Part shown: positions 5,710-6,657 of the stretch, piece by piece
Layout: each line of letters opens with the position of its first letter
Numbering within the stretch: position 1 is the stretch's first letter
Assembly: GCA_947461805.1 (NCBI GenBank)
Contig: CANHMJ010000078.1
Span: 1-6,657, forward strand
Source of the DNA: Burkholderiaceae bacterium
Lineage (GTDB): Bacteria > Pseudomonadota > Gammaproteobacteria > Burkholderiales > Burkholderiaceae
DNA length: 6,657 nucleotides
Direction of reading: 5' to 3'
Position numbers and translations under genes: made by a program
Notes under the pieces: model-generated
Seen by the model: only the letters and a program-made list of their open reading frames with translations
Databases searched by the model: none
Told to the model about the DNA's origin: nothing

Positions 5710-6657
5710 ATGAACACTGTCGCCCCTCCATCCGATCTCTTAGAAATTCAGGCTTTGCAGGCCAAATTGGTCTCAGCCCTCAGGCCCATCTTGGCTGAAG
5801 ATGGCCTTTTATGGGAGCCCGAGGACACAATCCCCTATGAATGTGATGGTTTAGCGGCCTATCGACGCATGCCTTTGGCGGTTGCTCTGCCGGAAAACGA
5901 GGCGCAGGTATCGCGTATTTTGCAAGTCTGTCATGCCATGCATGTCCCTGTCGTGCCTCGCGGTGCTGGTACCGGCTTATCGGGCGGTGCCATGCCCATT
6001 TCACAAGGCCTGGTTCTCTCACTCGCAAAGCTCAAAAAGATTGTGGACATCAACCCATTTACACGCACTGCGATTGTGCAGCCTGGTGTGCGGAATCTGG
6101 CAATCTCCGAGGCGGTTGCCCATTTGGGTTTGTACTACGCCCCCGATCCATCCTCGCAAATTGCCTGCTCGATTGGCGGCAACGTTAATGAAAACTCGGG
6201 CGGCGTTCACTGCTTAAAGTACGGACTAACCCTCCACAATGTGTTGCGCGTCCGTGGCGTTTTAATGAGTGGCGAAATTGTCGAATTCGGGAGTCTAGCG
6301 CCTGATGCGCCGGGACTTGATTTACTCGCCATCGTGATGGGTAGCGAAGGTATGTTGGCAGCCGTTACGGAAGTGACCGTCAAACTCGTGCCAAAACCCA
6401 AATTAGCCCAAGTCATTATGGCCAGTTTTGATGACATCGAAAAAGGGGGCAATGCGGTTGCAGCCATTATTGCCGCCGGCATTATTCCGGCCGGTCTAGA
6501 GATGATGGACAAGGCGACGACCCGTGCGGTCGAGGAGTTTGTGCACGCTGGCTACGACTTAGACGCCGTTGCTATTTTGCTATGTGAGTCCGATGGTACG
6601 CCAGAGGAAGTGGCTGAAGAAATTGGACGCATGACTGCGGTATTAGAAAAAGCCGGA
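5710..6657 (+). CDS. glcD: GlcD-like FAD-linked 2-hydroxyacid dehydrogenase, N-terminal part (3' end outside window)
   Basis: An open frame of 316 residues starts at ATG 5710 and is still open at the last base. E. coli GlcD has 499 residues, so about two thirds is present. The FAD-binding PCMH-type domain is complete: VPRGAGTGLSGGAMP (residues 82-96), YAPDPSS (143-149), IGGNVNENSGG (155-165), KYGLTLHNV (170-178) and VMGSEG (209-214). The segment after about residue 230 begins the FAD-linked oxidase C-terminal domain. Known role: GlcD is the flavin subunit of glycolate oxidase (with GlcE and the iron-sulphur GlcF), oxidising glycolate to glyoxylate. D-lactate or another D-2-hydroxyacid is possible, as the family is broad. 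I expect glcE and glcF downstream, but they are not visible. The start is forced by an in-frame TAA at 5698. No Shine-Dalgarno sequence is placed to serve it: GGAA is only two bases from the ATG. Confidence 0.92.
   Translation, partial: MNTVAPPSDLLEIQALQAKLVSALRPILAEDGLLWEPEDTIPYECDGLAAYRRMPLAVALPENEAQVSRILQVCHAMHVPVVPRGAGTGLSGGAMPISQGLVLSLAKLKKIVDINPFTRTAIVQPGVRNLAISEAVAHLGLYYAPDPSSQIACSIGGNVNENSGGVHCLKYGLTLHNVLRVRGVLMSGEIVEFGSLAPDAPGLDLLAIVMGSEGMLAAVTEVTVKLVPKPKLAQVIMASFDDIEKGGNAVAAIIAAGIIPAGLEMMDKATTRAVEEFVHAGYDLDAVAILLCESDGTPEEVAEEIGRMTAVLEKAG

Noticed and set aside
5882..6217. 111-residue plus-strand open frame in another frame of glcD
   Set aside because: It lies wholly inside the strongly conserved glcD frame and has an unusual composition (many Arg, Cys, His and Pro). 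It is a shadow frame.
6207..6512. 101-residue antisense open frame opposite glcD
   Set aside because: No recognisable motif, and the opposite strand encodes conserved GlcD. Antisense shadow.
1..6657. Mobile element, CRISPR array, tRNA or defence system
   Set aside because: I looked for repeats, inverted termini, tRNA-like cloverleafs and typical defence or transposase motifs. None was found, and known housekeeping genes fill almost every base.

Overview
The window is a compact stretch of chromosome from a betaproteobacterium. Protein character and gene content point to Burkholderiales, and a streamlined Polynucleobacter-like genome is my best guess. This is inferred from recall of homologues and gene order, not from a search. 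Six genes fill it with only short gaps (48, 22, 18, 21 and 34 bp by the starts chosen here). No stretch over 300 bases lacks a gene. I see no tRNA, rRNA, CRISPR array, insertion sequence, prophage gene or long repeat.

Layout: bases 2-1576 (+) hold the C-terminal 524 residues of a YhdP/AsmA-like envelope protein that begins before the window. Next come a Nit-type carbon-nitrogen hydrolase (1625-2440, +), the zinc protease subunit TldD (2463-3947, +) and a class I DAHP synthase of the AroG/AroF/AroH family (3966-5087, +). Facing aroG is a PduO-type cob(I)alamin adenosyltransferase (5109-5675, -). Divergent from that is the N-terminal 316 residues of a GlcD-like FAD-linked 2-hydroxyacid dehydrogenase (5710-6657, +), which runs off the window end.

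The four left-hand genes lie in one direction and could be one transcription unit joining envelope lipid transport, metabolite repair, peptide processing and aromatic amino acid synthesis. I see no single pathway that unites them; these are ordinary housekeeping genes. The adenosyltransferase and glcD share a 34-bp divergent control region.

The most notable non-coding signal is at the starts. Three genes (aroG, the adenosyltransferase and glcD) each have a -10-like hexamer (TAAAAT, TATAAT, TAAAAT) ending exactly 6 nt before an ATG, and none has a convincing Shine-Dalgarno sequence. If those hexamers are promoters, all three messages start at or next to the AUG and are leaderless. A two-part hairpin in the 21-bp gap between aroG and the convergent adenosyltransferase gene may shape the aroG 3' end. 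I found no evidence for a new defence, mobile or biosynthetic system here.
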